A program made the position numbers and the translations under genes. From NCBI GenBank assembly GCA_947570265.1, contig CANOUR010000005.1, forward strand, positions 1 through 62,713: a DNA stretch of 62,713 nucleotides, in the 5' to 3' direction. Shown here piece after piece: positions 9,301 to 16,632 of the stretch (its first letter is position 1; each line of letters opens with the position of its first letter). The notes below the pieces were generated by a model. The model was not told where the DNA came from. It worked only from the letters and a program-made list of their open reading frames with translations, and did no database searches. This DNA is from an uncultured Bacteroidales bacterium. GTDB taxonomy: Bacteria; Bacteroidota; Bacteroidia; Bacteroidales; Muribaculaceae.

Positions 9301-10139
9301 TTGATTGTTTCAAGGAAGCGAAACGGGAGGATTATTTTGAGCCAACACCGCGTGGCGATACTTTTGCTGAGGCGCTTCTGCGATATGGCGCTGCATTTCA
9401 GAATGACGCGCATAATGCTGCTTTCTCTTTGTTTGGCGACGATGTTGCGGTGAACACTGCTGCCGGGCGTCCGGCGCCTGTGCCTGCTTTGGAATGGGTA
9501 TCTGCCGAAAAGCTTGAGAAAGAGCGCGAACTTGTCGGTATGTATCTGTCGGCTCATCCATTGGATGACTATTATATGGAGTTGAACTATGGTTGCACTC
9601 CTTTGTCGAGATTCCAGACACAGGATCCTGTCGAAGGATCGGAAGTGACAATAGGAGGAATGGTTGTGAATTTCACATCGCGTGCAGCTCGAAACGGAGG
9701 ACAGTTTGGGATATTGAAGATTGAGGATTATACCGGCAGTGCTGAGTTCATGATGTTTGGTCAGACATACATCAACTTCCACAACTTCGGTGTGCCGGGT
9801 ACGCCGGTGATCATCACCGGAAAATATGAGCGTCGTTTCCAGTCGTCAGATCTCAGGTTCAACATTCTGTCTGTTCGTCTGCTGAATCAGATGAAAGGAC
9901 AGGTGATCAATTCAATAACCATCGATTTGCCGCGAGAGAAACTTACAGACAATTTGTGCGCTCTGCTTTCCGAGCACGCCTCGACAGGGGACGAGCGCGA
10001 AAAAGGCACGCTATATGTAAATGTATATGATCCGTCGATCAATAGATCGGTTAGGCTTGCGGCAGGCCGTAAGTTGCCGGTCAACAGGCGATTGGTGGAA
10101 ATGCTTGAAGGAGAAAACATAAACTTTACCGTTAACTAA
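6333..10139 (+). CDS. dnaE: DNA polymerase III subunit alpha
   Basis: 1268 residues. The N-terminal PHP domain starts with HLHVHTQYSLLDG (His6, His8, His10). The polymerase core has GPGRGSAAGS near residue 455 and the palm aspartates PDIDIDFDDD near 495. A helix-hairpin-helix region and an OB fold (about 1095-1185, GGMVVNFTSRAARNGG) follow. It is the replicative polymerase of the DnaE1 type. An Ala/Glu/Lys-rich insert at about residues 58-98 separates YHNYVNK from FKPIFGCEMY in the PHP domain; Bacteroidota homologues also carry extra sequence here. A second Met-start choice is not needed because the first strand starts at residue 4. trxA follows 12 nt downstream. Confidence 0.97.
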   Translation: MTPFVHLHVHTQYSLLDGQATIKGLVDKAIADGMPGLAITDHGNMFGMKEYHNYVNKINAPHIKAVKAAAKAVDEAERAGDESMLAAARAELAEAKRKVFKPIFGCEMYVALKSLHETVDKKDTGRHLIVLAKNKTGYKNLIKLVSQAWTEGFYSHPRTDLQQLAAHREGLIVCSACLGGQLPRLIQAGNIKEAEAHAQWFKDTFGDDYYIELQRHPTDKPGGRTEVFEVQSRVNPLLVEIARKLDIKLVATNDVHFTNEDDAEAHDRLICISTNNYLTDPKRMRYTKQEWMKSTAEMNALFSDIPEALSNTVEILDKVETYSIDHAPIMPFFQIPEEFGTEEEYRRRLTEEDLFNEFTRDELGNVVLSPEDAKAKIEKLGGYDKLYRIKFEADYLKKLAYEGARKRYGDPLSPELDERINFELHIMKTMGFPGYFLIVQDFIAAAREQLGVSVGPGRGSAAGSCVAYCLGITQIDPIKYDLLFERFLNPDRISLPDIDIDFDDDGREDVLRYVTEKYGAEKVAHIITYGTMAAKSAIKDVARIEQLPLSESDRLTKLIPVHMPEVNGKELKPTLANCYEHVPEFGPELNSSNPLIVETLDFARRLEGNVRNTGVHACGVIICRDDITDWVPVSTAVDKSADPKSKSKLIVTQYEGSVIEETGLIKMDFLGLKTLSIIKEAVHNIKLTTGKEIDMDNIPIDDKKTYELYCKGQTVGTFQFESAGMQKYLRELKPTVFEDLIAMNALYRPGPMDYIPEFIARKHGRSPIVYDIPEMEKYLKDTYGVTVYQEQVMLLSRLLANFTRGQSDTLRKAMGKKMIDKMNALKELFLEGGQKNGHDPKVLSKIWADWEKFASYAFNKSHATCYSWVAFQTAWLKANYPAEYMAAVLTRNLSDTAKLTGFMDECKKMHIKVKGPDANESFVEFGVNKQGDIRFGLAAIKGVGENVVKAIIKAREDGGPFQSIYDFVERVPAGTVNRRVFESLALAGAFDCFKEAKREDYFEPTPRGDTFAEALLRYGAAFQNDAHNAAFSLFGDDVAVNTAAGRPAPVPALEWVSAEKLEKERELVGMYLSAHPLDDYYMELNYGCTPLSRFQTQDPVEGSEVTIGGMVVNFTSRAARNGGQFGILKIEDYTGSAEFMMFGQTYINFHNFGVPGTPVIITGKYERRFQSSDLRFNILSVRLLNQMKGQVINSITIDLPREKLTDNLCALLSEHASTGDEREKGTLYVNVYDPSINRSVRLAAGRKLPVNRRLVEMLEGENINFTVN

Positions 10140-10151
10140 ATATCAAGAAAA

Positions 10152-10478
10152 ATGGCATTTGAATTTACAGATCAGAATGTTAAGCAAATTATCGAGTCAG
10201 GAAAACCCGTAATGATCGATTGCTGGGCAACATGGTGTGGCCCTTGCAAAAGCATGGCACCTCTGGTAGACGAACTCGCTGAGGAGTTTGCCGAGCAGGC
10301 TGTCATTGGCAAGTATAATGTCGATGAGCAGGGTGATCTTTCCAATGAATACCGCATCATGTCACTCCCAACCATTCTATTCTTCAAAAACGGAGAGCCG
10401 GTTAAGGATCTCCGCATGGTTGGTGGTCAGACCAAAGAAACGCTGCGCGACCGCATCCAGCGTCTTCTTGAGCTCTGA
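10152..10478 (+). CDS. trxA: Thioredoxin
   Basis: 108 residues, the usual length for thioredoxin 1. The redox-active site is WCGPC with Cys29 and Cys32, and the cis-proline loop is MSLPTILFF. It reduces protein disulphides in the cytoplasm. It starts 12 nt after dnaE, an arrangement seen in several Bacteroidales, and a strong terminator follows the stop by 20 nt, so it closes the operon. Confidence 0.95.
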   Translation: MAFEFTDQNVKQIIESGKPVMIDCWATWCGPCKSMAPLVDELAEEFAEQAVIGKYNVDEQGDLSNEYRIMSLPTILFFKNGEPVKDLRMVGGQTKETLRDRIQRLLEL

Positions 10479-10498
10479 TAAGACTGGAAAATTATTTG

Positions 10499-10545
10499 CG
10501 TCCGGAAAAACTCCGTATCAAGCGGAGTTTTTCCGGACGTTCTTT
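10499..10545 (+). terminator. Strong terminator after trxA
   Basis: Arms 10499-10515 and 10523-10539 are perfectly complementary over 17 bp, with the 7-nt loop TATCAAG, followed by TTCTTT. It separates the dnaE-trxA unit from the Crp/Fnr gene. The stem has an A5/T5 core, so it may also work on the other strand. Confidence 0.85.
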
Positions 10546-10604
10546 GCATATTGCAAAACATTTTAACATTCATAGTGTTATAATTGTTAAAAACACGATA
10601 ATGT

Positions 10605-11294
10605 ATGGGCAGTATATATGATGTGCTGATGGACTTGCCGCTCTTCAAGGGTGTGAGCTACGACAAGATCTCGAAAATTGTGGAGAAAGCACGATTCCAT
10701 TTTCTACGTTTCAGTGCCGGAGAGTCAGTGGCAGAGGCAGGGGATGCGTGCACACATATGAAATGTATAATATCAGGAAGTGTGAGGATGTCCATTGACA
10801 ATCCCGATGGAAGAATCCGATTGTTGCAGACACTAAATAGCCCTGATGTTATATCTCCTGCGTTCCTTTTTGGCAGAAACACACGTTATCCGGGCAAAAC
10901 ATTGGCTGGGGATGATGGGTGTGGAATTGTGCAGATCTCAAAATCTGATTATATGAAGATACTGTACAACGACGAGATTTTGATGTTTAATTTTTTGAAC
11001 ATGCTGTCGAAAGACGCGCAAAAAGCTCTCGAGGGTGTGCTTGCTCTCACTGGTGGTTCGCTTGAAGAGCGGGTAGCTTTCTGGATAGTCGCGCTCACTC
11101 AGTCTGGGGCAACGGATATTGTGCTTGAATGCCGCCATCGCGATCTTTATTCTCAGTTCGGAGTGCCACGTGCCGTTTTCTTTCAGGCGTTGGAGTCAAT
11201 GCGAGATCGCGGACTATTGGACTTTGCTACAAACAAAATAATGGTGTCTTCGAGGCGTGGACTCGTCGATTTGCTTTTGCAAAGGCTGAAATAG
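10605..11294 (+). CDS. Crp/Fnr family transcriptional regulator
   Basis: 229 residues. Residues 1-115 form a cyclic-nucleotide-binding-like beta roll (FSAGESVAEAGD, CIISGSVRMSI), a long helix spans about 122-150, and a winged helix-turn-helix lies at about 155-215 with a recognition helix in QFGVPRAVFFQALESM. There is no Fnr-type N-terminal cysteine cluster, and the arginine/serine pair of cAMP-binding Crp is not obvious, so the ligand is unknown. It has its own transcription unit between the trxA terminator and an AT-rich gap. Such regulators are numerous in Bacteroidales, and the target cannot be inferred. Confidence 0.85.
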   Translation: MGSIYDVLMDLPLFKGVSYDKISKIVEKARFHFLRFSAGESVAEAGDACTHMKCIISGSVRMSIDNPDGRIRLLQTLNSPDVISPAFLFGRNTRYPGKTLAGDDGCGIVQISKSDYMKILYNDEILMFNFLNMLSKDAQKALEGVLALTGGSLEERVAFWIVALTQSGATDIVLECRHRDLYSQFGVPRAVFFQALESMRDRGLLDFATNKIMVSSRRGLVDLLLQRLK

Positions 11295-11690
11295 CATGTT
11301 GTGAGTTGTTTGAGCGCATAATTATCAGGATTACAATGCTGTAACGTTGAAGTGTAGTGTTGTCTGGTGCTTGATATTTATTCAATTAGTAAAAAGTTGT
11401 GCATGTATTTTAGTTTGATAAACAATTGCATATAAGGTTGCTTAACGTGTTGTAATATAGCTGTATAAGCATAAGGCATTATATATTTTAGTTATATGCG
11501 GGAGATCTGATGCTTAAATGATATATCGTACGCATTAATTTTGCGGATGTAAAATTTAGTTATCAGTTAAAGGAATTGCAAAAATTTGAAGGTACAGATT
11601 TTAGGTAAAAACGGATACCGTAAAATTATTTAAGCACATAAGTGTGAAGTAAAACAGAAGTGTGAAGAAAAAAATCGTGTTAAATGCAAA
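11295..11690. other. AT-rich intergenic region of about 400 nt
   Basis: No convincing protein-coding frame is present. The region is much more AT-rich than its neighbours. It holds a candidate promoter at 11536-11543, two direct copies of AAGTGTGAAG at 11640-11649 and 11658-11667, and ends at a terminator hairpin. It may encode a small RNA of about 170 nt (separate entry). Confidence 0.5.
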
Positions 11691-11720
11691 AAATGCCGCC
11701 TCGTGAGAAGCGGCAATTTT
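11536..11720 (+). ncRNA. Candidate small RNA between crp-like gene and 11745 gene
   Basis: TAATTTTG at 11536-11543 matches the Bacteroidota -7 consensus, which places a transcript start near 11550. The hairpin at 11694-11715 with a T tract would end it near 11720, giving about 170 nt. There is no matching TTG element at the usual distance and no reading frame in between. This is an inference from promoter plus terminator only; the sequence matches no RNA family that I recognise. Confidence 0.25.
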
Positions 11721-11722
11721 TA
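11691..11722. terminator. Bidirectional terminator
   Basis: TGCCGC (11694-11699) pairs with GCGGCA (11710-11715). The stem is flanked by A-rich sequence on the left and T5 on the right, so it works in both directions. It lies between the convergent Crp/Fnr-side transcript and the minus-strand gene ending at 11745. Confidence 0.75.
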
Positions 11723-11744
11723 TGTGGTGAGTTGGGTATTGGTT

Positions 11745-12581
11745 TCATGGTAGCTCCTTTCGCTTGAACGCGTCGATAAAGCTTCCCGGAGTGGCGTTGT
11801 GTATGAAAATGCCGTTGGGTGTAGCATAGTCGGCGATGTCGTGGTATGCTTTGAAAGCAATACTGAAAGAATTGAGAATCTCGTGGATCCGTACATCGCG
11901 GTAGACAGCGGTCACTCTGTCTTTTTCAGACGTCGGTTCGTTGTAGAAGTGTGGTTGGATGCTGACGACTTCGTTGTTGTCATTGACCGATAAGGTTTGT
12001 GTCCATGTGTGGTCTGCTCCAGTGATGTAGATTTCTTTGAATCCGAGCCATATGCCGCACATGATTGCGCAGACCAGAACATTGCGGGGGCGGGGCATGC
12101 CCAGTTTGTGCCGTATGGCGAAATGGCGCAGCCACCGGCAGCCTTCTACGCCTACGGCAGGGAAATGCCGGATGTCGAGATTTTCGTTGGTGAATGCCGA
12201 TGTGTTGAACCCGTGCGGAAGCAACAGTGTCATTTTGTGGGTTACATTGTTTAACGCTTCAATCAAACGTTCCACATTGGGGTCGGTGGTATTGCCGAAA
12301 TGTGGATCAGCAAGCACGTAGTATTCTGGTTTGATGTCGCAGAATTCAGGGGTGACAGCTGCAAAATTCACTGCCATCGCCGGCCCTTTGCGCAGCATTT
12401 CGGAATGTTGTGCGATCGTCTGTCGCAGTGACGGACCATTGCCCATTATGATAAGAGGACTTTGCCGGGTAGATGTGTCTATTGATCTACCCCTTCGGCT
12501 GCTTGTGAGGAGCTTCAGAATGCTTTTTATTGAAGTTGCGCACAATGATGTCGCGTCAGAGATTGCTTTACCTGTTGCCAT
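11745..12581 (-). CDS. DUF115/MptE-like or GT42-like protein
   Basis: 278 residues. The motif IIMGNGPSL (44-52) is the nucleotide-binding start of the DUF115/MptE-like and sialyltransferase (GT42, CstII-like) folds, and ITGADHTW (186-193) matches the later conserved Asp-His element. Residues 1-40 are Ser/Thr-rich and not part of the core. It is likely a glycosyltransferase or a related nucleotide-sugar enzyme; the sugar and acceptor are unknown. It is monocistronic and divergent from glsA. A -7 element ends only 5 nt before its ATG. Confidence 0.6.
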   Translation of the reverse strand: MATGKAISDATSLCATSIKSILKLLTSSRRGRSIDTSTRQSPLIIMGNGPSLRQTIAQHSEMLRKGPAMAVNFAAVTPEFCDIKPEYYVLADPHFGNTTDPNVERLIEALNNVTHKMTLLLPHGFNTSAFTNENLDIRHFPAVGVEGCRWLRHFAIRHKLGMPRPRNVLVCAIMCGIWLGFKEIYITGADHTWTQTLSVNDNNEVVSIQPHFYNEPTSEKDRVTAVYRDVRIHEILNSFSIAFKAYHDIADYATPNGIFIHNATPGSFIDAFKRKELP

Positions 12582-12585
12582 GCGG

Positions 12586-12593
12586 CAAATTTA
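12586..12593 (-). promoter_or_regulatory. -7 element of the 11745-12581 gene
   Basis: Read on the minus strand, TAAATTTG matches the Bacteroidota -7 consensus. Its last base is 5 nt from the ATG at 12581, so transcription would begin at or inside the start codon, which implies a leaderless message or a later start. No clear -33 TTG is present. Confidence 0.4.
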
Positions 12594-12604
12594 GCAAAAA
12601 TCCA

Positions 12605-12612
12605 GTATCTTT
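12605..12612 (+). promoter_or_regulatory. -7 element of the glsA-glsB operon
   Basis: TATCTTTG on the plus strand is a full match to the Bacteroidota -7 consensus, predicting a start near 12618. It makes the ATG at 12622 an unlikely start and supports the ATG at 12676 with a leader of about 58 nt. It sits 11 nt from the divergent -7 element on the other strand. Confidence 0.6.
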
Positions 12613-12675
12613 GTGCTTGATATGGCTCTATATGGAGAAATACATAGAACGCGTGATGGCGGGCGGTCAGATGTG

Positions 12676-13500
12676 ATGACAATAGATGTCGCGCGGGTGA
12701 TACGCGAGCGGCTGCCGCGGCATGCACGCTATTTGCCGCCATTTTTGTTCCGTTGGATAGAGCGTTTGATCTGTCAGGAGGGTCTTAATGACCTTTTGCG
12801 CTCGAATGCCGGTCGCGAGGGCGCTGATTTCTGTAGTGGCGTTCTGTCGGATCTGGACGTAAGCTATCGCCTGATCGATGGCGGAAATATGCCGGCTGCT
12901 GATGACAGGAAAGTGGTATATGTGTCGAATCATCCGTTGGGTGCGCTTGATGGCATAGCATTGATTGATATGGTGGCGCGCCACCATGGAGTTGAGCCGA
13001 AGTTTGTCGTCAACGATCTGCTGATGGCCGTTCGACCTTTAAACAGTGTGTTTGTGCCGATCAATAAGTTCGGAAGCCAGTCGCGTCATGCAACCGATGC
13101 ACTTAATCAAGCCTTTGCCGGAGACGCTCCCGTGATTGTTTTTCCGGCCGGGCTCGTGTCGCGTAAGTCAAAGAACGGCGGTGTGGCCGATCTGCGATGG
13201 AAAAAAATGGTAATCAACAAGGCTATCGAGAGTGGGCGTGATATCATTCCATTGTTTTTCGGTGGTCGCAATTCTTCTTTTTTTTATAACTTTGCAAAAT
13301 TCAGGGCGAGCACCGGTGTCAAATTCAATATTGAGATGGCGCTATTGCCCGGAGAGATATTCAAGTGCCGTGGCAAGCGCTTCCCTATCGCTGTAGGCCG
13401 GAGGGTCATGAGCAGGGAACTGTCAGGCGGACGGTCGGCTGAATCTGAGATTGCAGATCTGCGTCGGATTGTCTATGATTTGGAGTCGCTCATTGTGTAA
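12676..13500 (+). CDS. glsA: PlsC-like O-acyltransferase, probable glycine lipid synthase GlsA
   Basis: 274 residues from the ATG at 12676; the frame is open to 12613, but the promoter at 12605-12612 argues for the shorter form. The acyltransferase motif is NHPLGALDG (85-93) and the second motif is VFPAGL (155-160). In Bacteroides thetaiotaomicron a PlsC-like GlsA with an OlsB-like GlsB makes glycine lipids: GlsB N-acylates glycine and GlsA adds the second acyl chain on the 3-hydroxyl. Here the same pair is adjacent (5 nt apart), which supports the call. It probably acts at the inner face of the cytoplasmic membrane. A general lysophospholipid acyltransferase is the alternative. Confidence 0.75.
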   Translation: MTIDVARVIRERLPRHARYLPPFLFRWIERLICQEGLNDLLRSNAGREGADFCSGVLSDLDVSYRLIDGGNMPAADDRKVVYVSNHPLGALDGIALIDMVARHHGVEPKFVVNDLLMAVRPLNSVFVPINKFGSQSRHATDALNQAFAGDAPVIVFPAGLVSRKSKNGGVADLRWKKMVINKAIESGRDIIPLFFGGRNSSFFYNFAKFRASTGVKFNIEMALLPGEIFKCRGKRFPIAVGRRVMSRELSGGRSAESEIADLRRIVYDLESLIV

Positions 13501-13505
13501 TAAAT

Positions 13506-14447
13506 ATGGATCAGAAGATTATCGAAGAAGTTCCTTTGTCGTTGATTGAGGCTGAGCTCACTCCCGACCGTCTGTTGCGTCGCACCAACAAGGGCGGCAA
13601 TGAAATATATGTGCTTGACGGACGTGAAGCTCCAAATGTCATGCGCGAAATCGGACGTCTGCGCGAGATGGCGTTCAGACAGGCCGGCGGTGGTACAGGC
13701 AAAGACTGCGATATCGATAGCTTCGATCTCATGGATCCGCCGTGCCGTCAGTTGATCGTCTGGGATCCTGTCGACCGAATAATACTTGGTGGCTATCGCT
13801 TCATATTGGGTGAGGATACGCGTTTTGATGCAGATAACAGACCACGGCTCGCCACAAGCCATATGTTTGATTTCTCAGAGCGGTTTATAAATGATTATCT
13901 GCCGCAGACGCTCGAGTTGGGCCGCTCGTTCGTGAGGGTTGGCTATCAATCGTCTCATCAGTCTCCAAAGACGATTTATGCTCTTGACAATCTGTGGGAT
14001 GGTTTAGGCGCTCTTACTGTGGTTTATCCACAGATAAAATATCTGTTCGGCAAGGTCACGATGTATCCGAGCTACAATGCCAGTTGCCGTAACATGATCC
14101 TGTATTTTCTTGAAAAGTATTTCCCCGATCATGATCGGCTTGTCACCCCCATACGTCCGTTACAGACAGATATGGATAGTGAGGCCATGCAGACTTTGTT
14201 TTGCGGGGATTCGTTCAAGGAAGATTACAAGATACTCAACAAGGCCATACGCGATCAGGGGTACAATATCCCGCCGCTTGTCAATGCCTACATGGGATTG
14301 TCGCCCACGATGCGCATGTTCGGCACGGCAATAAACGATGAGTTCGGCAATGTCGAGGAGACCGGCATATTTTTTGCTATATCCGAGATATTCGAGGAAA
14401 AGAAGCAGCGTCATATCGGCACATACACCGATCCGCATAGAATCTGA
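13506..14447 (+). CDS. glsB: GNAT-fold N-acyltransferase, probable glycine lipid synthase GlsB
   Basis: 313 residues of the OlsB/hemolysin-like N-acyltransferase type: an N-terminal segment with a conserved RLREMAFR helix, the strand ILGGYRFILGE, then ELGRSFVRVGYQ and VTMYPSYN blocks. The family transfers 3-hydroxyacyl groups from acyl-ACP to an amino acid, glycine in Bacteroides. It follows glsA by 5 nt, and the next gene starts 6 nt after its stop, so three genes share one transcript. Ornithine as acceptor is possible in principle; Bacteroidales are known for glycine. Confidence 0.78.
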   Translation: MDQKIIEEVPLSLIEAELTPDRLLRRTNKGGNEIYVLDGREAPNVMREIGRLREMAFRQAGGGTGKDCDIDSFDLMDPPCRQLIVWDPVDRIILGGYRFILGEDTRFDADNRPRLATSHMFDFSERFINDYLPQTLELGRSFVRVGYQSSHQSPKTIYALDNLWDGLGALTVVYPQIKYLFGKVTMYPSYNASCRNMILYFLEKYFPDHDRLVTPIRPLQTDMDSEAMQTLFCGDSFKEDYKILNKAIRDQGYNIPPLVNAYMGLSPTMRMFGTAINDEFGNVEETGIFFAISEIFEEKKQRHIGTYTDPHRI

Positions 14448-14453
14448 ACAATT

Positions 14454-15377
14454 ATGGAAATACTGGCTTATCCACCGCGGGGGTTGTGGCAAGAGAGTCT
14501 TGGAAAGGCAATGTTCAAGCCACGGACAGTGCCGGAGCTGTCTGACCGTCGTCGTTCTCAGCTTGCCGCCATGGTCAGTGCGCTCGATGCGTTATATGAA
14601 GTTGAGGCGCGTCTGTGGGCCATTCCCGACAAGGCAGAGGTGCTTCCCGGTATATCGTGTTCGGTGAACAGGCGTCCATGTGACAGTGTGACGGTAGTGC
14701 TCCCTGACGATGCCGGAGCTGCCGAGGCTGCGTCGGTGGTTGCTGCGGCAAAGGCAGTAGGTGTAGGGGATATAAAGATTGAAGTTGCCGGTAATGCCGG
14801 CCATCTTTCGTCTGAGGTGCATTATGCACTCTCGTTGCAGTTGCCCGGTGTTGTGCCGGATGTGGCAAGAGGAGATACAGAGCGCACTTCACGCCGAGTA
14901 ATACTTGGATGCGCTACGATGCCGGTTACGGCCTATGATGTTGTGCTTCCGAGGCATCGAGGCATAGTGATGGTTGCTGACGGGCATTCTGATATGCAGG
15001 CGCTTGTGGCTGACATAAACGAAGTGACGTCGGCTGGATTTCAGCTGTTGTTGCTCACAAGCTGTGGTGCGCTTGCCACTGATCTTCCCGCGATGGTTGC
15101 TTGTGAAGGATTGACAGTGGCGCTTCTCCGTTATGATTCAGATGTGGCTGATGTTCTCAACATGCTTGAGCCGCAACTCATTATAGCGGCAAGTGAAGAC
15201 AATCGCTCTCTTGTCGGTATGCTGTCGGTCGATGCCACTGTGGTGCTTGGCCCGGTGCCGAAGAGTGATAATGGTCGCGCGTTGCTGTCAATTGCCACGT
15301 CGGTAGTGCCGGTGCATGTGTTCACGAGAAGTCTTGCAGTGATCGATCCGATCACTTGCGCCCGAACGACGGACTGA
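14454..15377 (+). CDS. Degenerate HisD-like protein (probable pseudoenzyme)
   Basis: 307 residues. By eye it follows histidinol dehydrogenase in outline: an N-terminal MEILAYPPRGLWQ, a Rossmann-type segment with AAAKAVGVGDIKIEVAGNAG, then GIVMVADGHSDMQALVADI, and near the end VVLGPVP and VHVFTRSLAVIDPI. It is about 120 residues shorter than HisD (about 430). The zinc-site QAEH is replaced by NEVTSAG, the GTAP substrate loop and the GPNHVLPT block are gone. It is therefore unlikely to oxidise histidinol. It is third in the glsA-glsB unit and its last 26 nt overlap the convergent ampG gene. The HisD relationship is an inference from motif order. Confidence 0.5.
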   Translation: MEILAYPPRGLWQESLGKAMFKPRTVPELSDRRRSQLAAMVSALDALYEVEARLWAIPDKAEVLPGISCSVNRRPCDSVTVVLPDDAGAAEAASVVAAAKAVGVGDIKIEVAGNAGHLSSEVHYALSLQLPGVVPDVARGDTERTSRRVILGCATMPVTAYDVVLPRHRGIVMVADGHSDMQALVADINEVTSAGFQLLLLTSCGALATDLPAMVACEGLTVALLRYDSDVADVLNMLEPQLIIAASEDNRSLVGMLSVDATVVLGPVPKSDNGRALLSIATSVVPVHVFTRSLAVIDPITCARTTD

Positions 15378-16632
15378 TCCGCAGTCGGGAAGCTGCGCCC
15401 ACTGTGGCCAGACAGCACACCATCGTCCATGCGAAGAATGCCGTGTAGCTCCCGAGAGTTTCCTGTATCCATCCTGCCGCCATTCCGGGCAGCATCATTC
15501 CAAGAGCCATAAGGCCGGTGGCTATGGCATAGTGCGATGTGCGGTTAGCCCCCATAGCATAATATATAAGATAGAGGGTATATGCCGTAGAGCCGAATCC
15601 ATAACCGAGTTGTTCGATGGCCACGCAGATATATATTGTCAGCAGATGAGGATCGGGTGCTATGCTGAGATATAGGAATGTGGCGCATGTCAGTGACATT
15701 GCCCATGCCATCGGCATAAGCCATCGTTTCAGGCCGCCTTTAGCCGCCACAATACCACCGACGATGCCACCTGCCATCAGCGAGATCACACCAACAGTGC
15801 CGTAGACCATTCCCACCTGTGCGGTTGACAGTCCCATGCCTCCTTGCTCTGCCGGATCAAGAAGAAAAGGGTTGATCAGTTTTACCAGTTGAGCCTCGGG
15901 CAGACGGTAGAGCAGCATGAAAGCTATGGCAGTACCGGCTTGCGGTTTGTTGAAGAAGCCGCGGAATGTGGCGATGAAGCCGGAGAGTATGCTACGTGCC
16001 GACTCGGTCGTAGGACGGAGCTTGTCAGCTGCGGGATGTGGCAATATAATTGAGTGCCACACCGCCATCAGCAATAAAGCGGCGCTCATGGCGCCCATCG
16101 CCACAGCCCAGGCGAATGGTATCGATCCGGTAGACTGTTCGAGAATTCCTGCAAGCACCACGACTCCACCTTGGCCGGCAACTATGGCAACGCGATAAAA
16201 TGTGGTGCGGATGCCGACAAACAGCGATTGGTCGTGTTGGTCGAGTGCGAGCATGTAGAATCCATCCGATGCAATGTCGTGTGTCGCTGAGGCAAAAGCA
16301 GTGAGCCAAAATGCCGCAAGTGTTGCCGTGAATAATCCCGGAGCAGGAATTAATAGCGCAACAGCTGCGAATGTAGCGGCCAGAGTCCACTGCATTGTCA
16401 CTGTCCACCAACGTTTCGATCGCAGTATGTCGACGAATGGACTCCATAGCGGCTTTATCACCCAAGGCAGATACAGCCAACCGGTGTAGAGCGCTATGTC
16501 GGTGTTGGATATCCCCATGCGCTTGTACATTATCACCGATACAGTCATCACGGCGACATATGGCAGCCCTTGCGCGAAATATAGGGTTGGGATCCATGCC
16601 CACGGCGAAATCTGTCGGTTGATCAGACTCAT
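15352..16632 (-). CDS. ampG: AmpG-like MFS transporter (muropeptide permease)
   Basis: 426 residues from the ATG at 16632, with about twelve membrane segments. The early block WAWIPTLYFAQGLPYVAV and LPWVIKPLWSPFVDI are typical of AmpG, which imports anhydro-muropeptides across the inner membrane. A longer open frame starts upstream at 16752, but that part is in another gene and lacks membrane character. It overlaps the SpoIID-like gene by 4 nt (ATGA), making it the last gene of the pepT-miaA-GT-SpoIID-ampG run. Its 3' end overlaps the HisD-like gene on the other strand by 26 nt. Confidence 0.85.
   Translation of the reverse strand: MSLINRQISPWAWIPTLYFAQGLPYVAVMTVSVIMYKRMGISNTDIALYTGWLYLPWVIKPLWSPFVDILRSKRWWTVTMQWTLAATFAAVALLIPAPGLFTATLAAFWLTAFASATHDIASDGFYMLALDQHDQSLFVGIRTTFYRVAIVAGQGGVVVLAGILEQSTGSIPFAWAVAMGAMSAALLLMAVWHSIILPHPAADKLRPTTESARSILSGFIATFRGFFNKPQAGTAIAFMLLYRLPEAQLVKLINPFLLDPAEQGGMGLSTAQVGMVYGTVGVISLMAGGIVGGIVAAKGGLKRWLMPMAWAMSLTCATFLYLSIAPDPHLLTIYICVAIEQLGYGFGSTAYTLYLIYYAMGANRTSHYAIATGLMALGMMLPGMAAGWIQETLGSYTAFFAWTMVCCLATVGAASRLRISPSFGRK

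Noticed and set aside
8346..9782. A 478-codon open frame on the minus strand inside dnaE
   Set aside because: Antisense to conserved polymerase sequence, with no start signal or recognisable domain.
11640..11667. Two copies of AAGTGTGAAG considered as the start of a repeat array
   Set aside because: Only two copies, 8 nt apart, no further units; not a CRISPR or iteron array.
14454..15377. Functional histidinol dehydrogenase
   Set aside because: Shorter than HisD by about 120 residues and missing zinc and substrate-loop motifs; no other his gene nearby.
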